Below, piece after piece: positions 62,717-64,000 of a DNA stretch of 64,000 nt. Origin of the DNA: Actinomadura sp. K4S16. GTDB lineage: Bacteria > Actinomycetota > Actinomycetes > Streptosporangiales > Streptosporangiaceae. A program made the translations under genes and the position numbers. Positions within the stretch are counted from its first letter, which is position 1. Each line of letters begins with the position of its first letter. The notes beneath the pieces were generated by a model that was not told where the DNA came from, ran no database searches, and saw only the letters and a program-made list of their open reading frames with translations. Location: the NCBI RefSeq assembly GCF_008327685.1, contig NZ_BDDE01000030.1:1-64000 (forward strand). Direction: 5' to 3'.

Positions 62717-64000
62717 TCAGCGACGAAGGGGCTGTTCGGTCGCGGCTGTGCGGTGCTCGCTGATCCAGCGGGCGGCGAGCAGGCCGGAGCCGGCGGTGAG
62801 GACGGCGGCGGCGATGACGGTGGCGTTGAGGCCGAGGGCGTCGGCGAGGACGCCGGCGACCAGGGCGCCGGCGGCGTAGCCGATGTCGCGCCAGAAGCGG
62901 TAGGTGCCGAGCGCGTTGGCGCGCCAGGCGGGGTGGGCGTGGTCGGACACCGAGGCGATCAGGGCCGGGTAGACCATCGCGGTGCCGATGCCCAGGACGG
63001 CGGCGGACACGACGCCCGCCAGCAGCGGCCGGGCCAGCAGCGCGAGGGCGAGCACGAAGGCGGCGGACTGGACGAGCATGCCGGCCACGATGAGCGGCTT
63101 GCGGCCGACGCGGTCGGCCAGATGGCCGGTGGGGATCTGCCCGAGCCCCCACAGCAGGGGGTACAGCCCCTTGATCAGCCCGACGGCGGCCAGGCCGAGG
63201 CCGTGGTCGGTGAACAGCAGGGGGAAGACGCCCCAGGTCAGGCCATCGTTGAGGTTGTTGACCAGCCCGGCCTGGCTGGCGCCGCGCAGCGAGCGGTCCC
63301 GCCAGGACGTCCGGGCGAACACGGTGCCCGGCCCGGTCCGCTCCCCGGCGGGGACGGGCCTGGGATGCCGGGCCAGTTCGAGGGCGACGTGCGCCGCGGT
63401 GTCCCGCACGAACAGCGACAGCCCCAGTCCCGCGGCGGCGAACACCACGCCGACGAGTTCGGGCGCGGGCCGCAGCCCGTGGGCGGTGGCCAGGTATCCG
63501 GTGAGCAGCGCGGTGGCGCCCACCGCGACGTACCCGGCGGCCTCGTTGAGCCCGGTGGCCAGCCCGCGCCGGGCGGGGCCGACGAGGTCGATCTTCATGT
63601 TGACCGTCATCGACCAGGTGAGCCCCTGGTTGACGCCCAGCAGGACGTTGGCGGCCACGATCCAGCCCCAGGACGGCGCCCACGCGAGGGCGAACGGCAC
63701 CGGGAGGCCGACCAGCCAGCCGGCGAGCAGCAGCGTCCTGCGGTGGAACCGGGCGGTCAGCGCGCCCGCGGCGAGGTTGGTCAGCGCCTTGGTGACGCCG
63801 AAGGCGATGATGAAGGAGAACACCGCCAGGTCGCTGGTCAGCCCGAACACCTTGGTGCCGATCAGCGGGACGGTCGTGCGCTCCAGGCCGACCAGGGCGC
63901 CGACGCAGACGTTCACGACGACCAGCAGCGCGAACTGCGGCCAGTTCTCCCGCAGCCCCAGCCGGACCGGTCGCGCGGACGGGCGATCGGCGGAAGCGTT
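62717..64000 (-). CDS. MFS transporter, N-terminus beyond the window
   Basis: About 427 residues of a 12-helix major facilitator; the frame stays open to the right edge with no start codon that precedes helix 1 (NWPQFALLVVVNVCVGALVG), so the gene begins outside. Motif A copies are present as GALTARFHRRTLLLAG and GHLADRVGRKPLIVAGM. The VNMKIDLVGPARRGLATGLN segment is typical of an uncharacterised actinobacterial exporter branch. It is separated by 16 bp from the hypothetical gene that follows. Substrate unknown. Confidence 0.83.
   Translation of the reverse strand, partial: NASADRPSARPVRLGLRENWPQFALLVVVNVCVGALVGLERTTVPLIGTKVFGLTSDLAVFSFIIAFGVTKALTNLAAGALTARFHRRTLLLAGWLVGLPVPFALAWAPSWGWIVAANVLLGVNQGLTWSMTVNMKIDLVGPARRGLATGLNEAAGYVAVGATALLTGYLATAHGLRPAPELVGVVFAAAGLGLSLFVRDTAAHVALELARHPRPVPAGERTGPGTVFARTSWRDRSLRGASQAGLVNNLNDGLTWGVFPLLFTDHGLGLAAVGLIKGLYPLLWGLGQIPTGHLADRVGRKPLIVAGMLVQSAAFVLALALLARPLLAGVVSAAVLGIGTAMVYPALIASVSDHAHPAWRANALGTYRFWRDIGYAAGALVAGVLADALGLNATVIAAAVLTAGSGLLAARWISEHRTAATEQPLRR

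Noticed and set aside
1..64000. CRISPR arrays, tRNA/rRNA genes, integrases, transposases, attachment sites
   Set aside because: No regularly spaced repeats, no cloverleaf-like tRNA sequence, no recombinase or transposase motif and no flanking direct repeats were seen on either strand.

Overview
The window is about 72-75% GC, densely coded, and full of 4-bp gene overlaps (ATGA, GTGA, TGATG). Together with the families present (many ECF sigma factors and LuxR-ATPase regulators, NB-ARC/TPR and nSTAND proteins, an alpha-ketoglutarate HExxH protein, DHA2-type exporters), this points to a chromosomal segment of a filamentous actinomycete, most likely Streptosporangiales (Actinomadura-like). The exact genus is inference. 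No rRNA, tRNA, CRISPR array, integrase or insertion sequence was seen.

Layout. 0-2.3 kb (+): 3' end of iolD and a complete mmsA/iolA (inositol catabolism). 2.2-8.8 kb (-): GntR regulator, CaiB/BaiF CoA-transferase, hydantoinase/oxoprolinase subunits A and B, and an N-carbamoylsarcosine-amidase-like hydrolase, in one tightly coupled operon; a divergent HMG-CoA-lyase-family gene shares its operators. 9.8-13.4 kb: pcaF-pcaI-pcaJ (last steps of the beta-ketoadipate pathway) divergent from a LysR regulator over a clear T-N11-A-type operator. 13.5-22.9 kb: secreted tripeptidyl-aminopeptidase-like hydrolase, arylsulfatase, a thioredoxin/DsbD-alpha lipoprotein pair, hemerythrin-like protein, LacI regulator with its palindrome, adenosine deaminase-like protein and a P-loop kinase fusion.

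22.9-30.2 kb is the most unusual part. An nSTAND NTPase and a 61-aa peptide gene lie on the minus strand. Divergent from them is an NB-ARC/TPR protein of the FxSxx-system type, which ends inside a convergent gene for an HExxH-motif peptide-modification protein. A two-domain TIR-like protein (apparently started at CTG) and a small three-helix membrane protein follow. I read this as a candidate RiPP-like modification locus or signalling/defence locus without the usual radical SAM enzyme.

30.3-48.5 kb: ECF41-type sigma factor divergent from a DHA2 MFS exporter; polysaccharide deacetylase and MGDG-synthase-like glycosyltransferase; two EamA-like transporters; an Rrf2(NsrR-like)-flavohemoglobin operon; a DoxX-like protein; then two divergent gene pairs (histidine kinase / STAS protein, and LtrA / a six-gene oxidoreductase-cupin-methyltransferase-iron-sulfur-hydrolase operon). 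All four promoters of these pairs carry the same ECF-type signature, TGTCACA-N16-TGTCTTAR, which defines a small regulon.

48.9-53.9 kb: two paralogous LuxR-ATPase regulators with duplicated leader DNA, the decayed remains of a third, and a short SigJ-like ECF sigma factor. 54.0-61.4 kb: a complete nine-gene V/A-type ATPase operon (G/H-C-I-K-F-E-A-B-D), unusual for this phylum and built from compact subunits. The right edge holds a small SPFH protein, a conserved hypothetical protein and the incomplete start of an MFS transporter.
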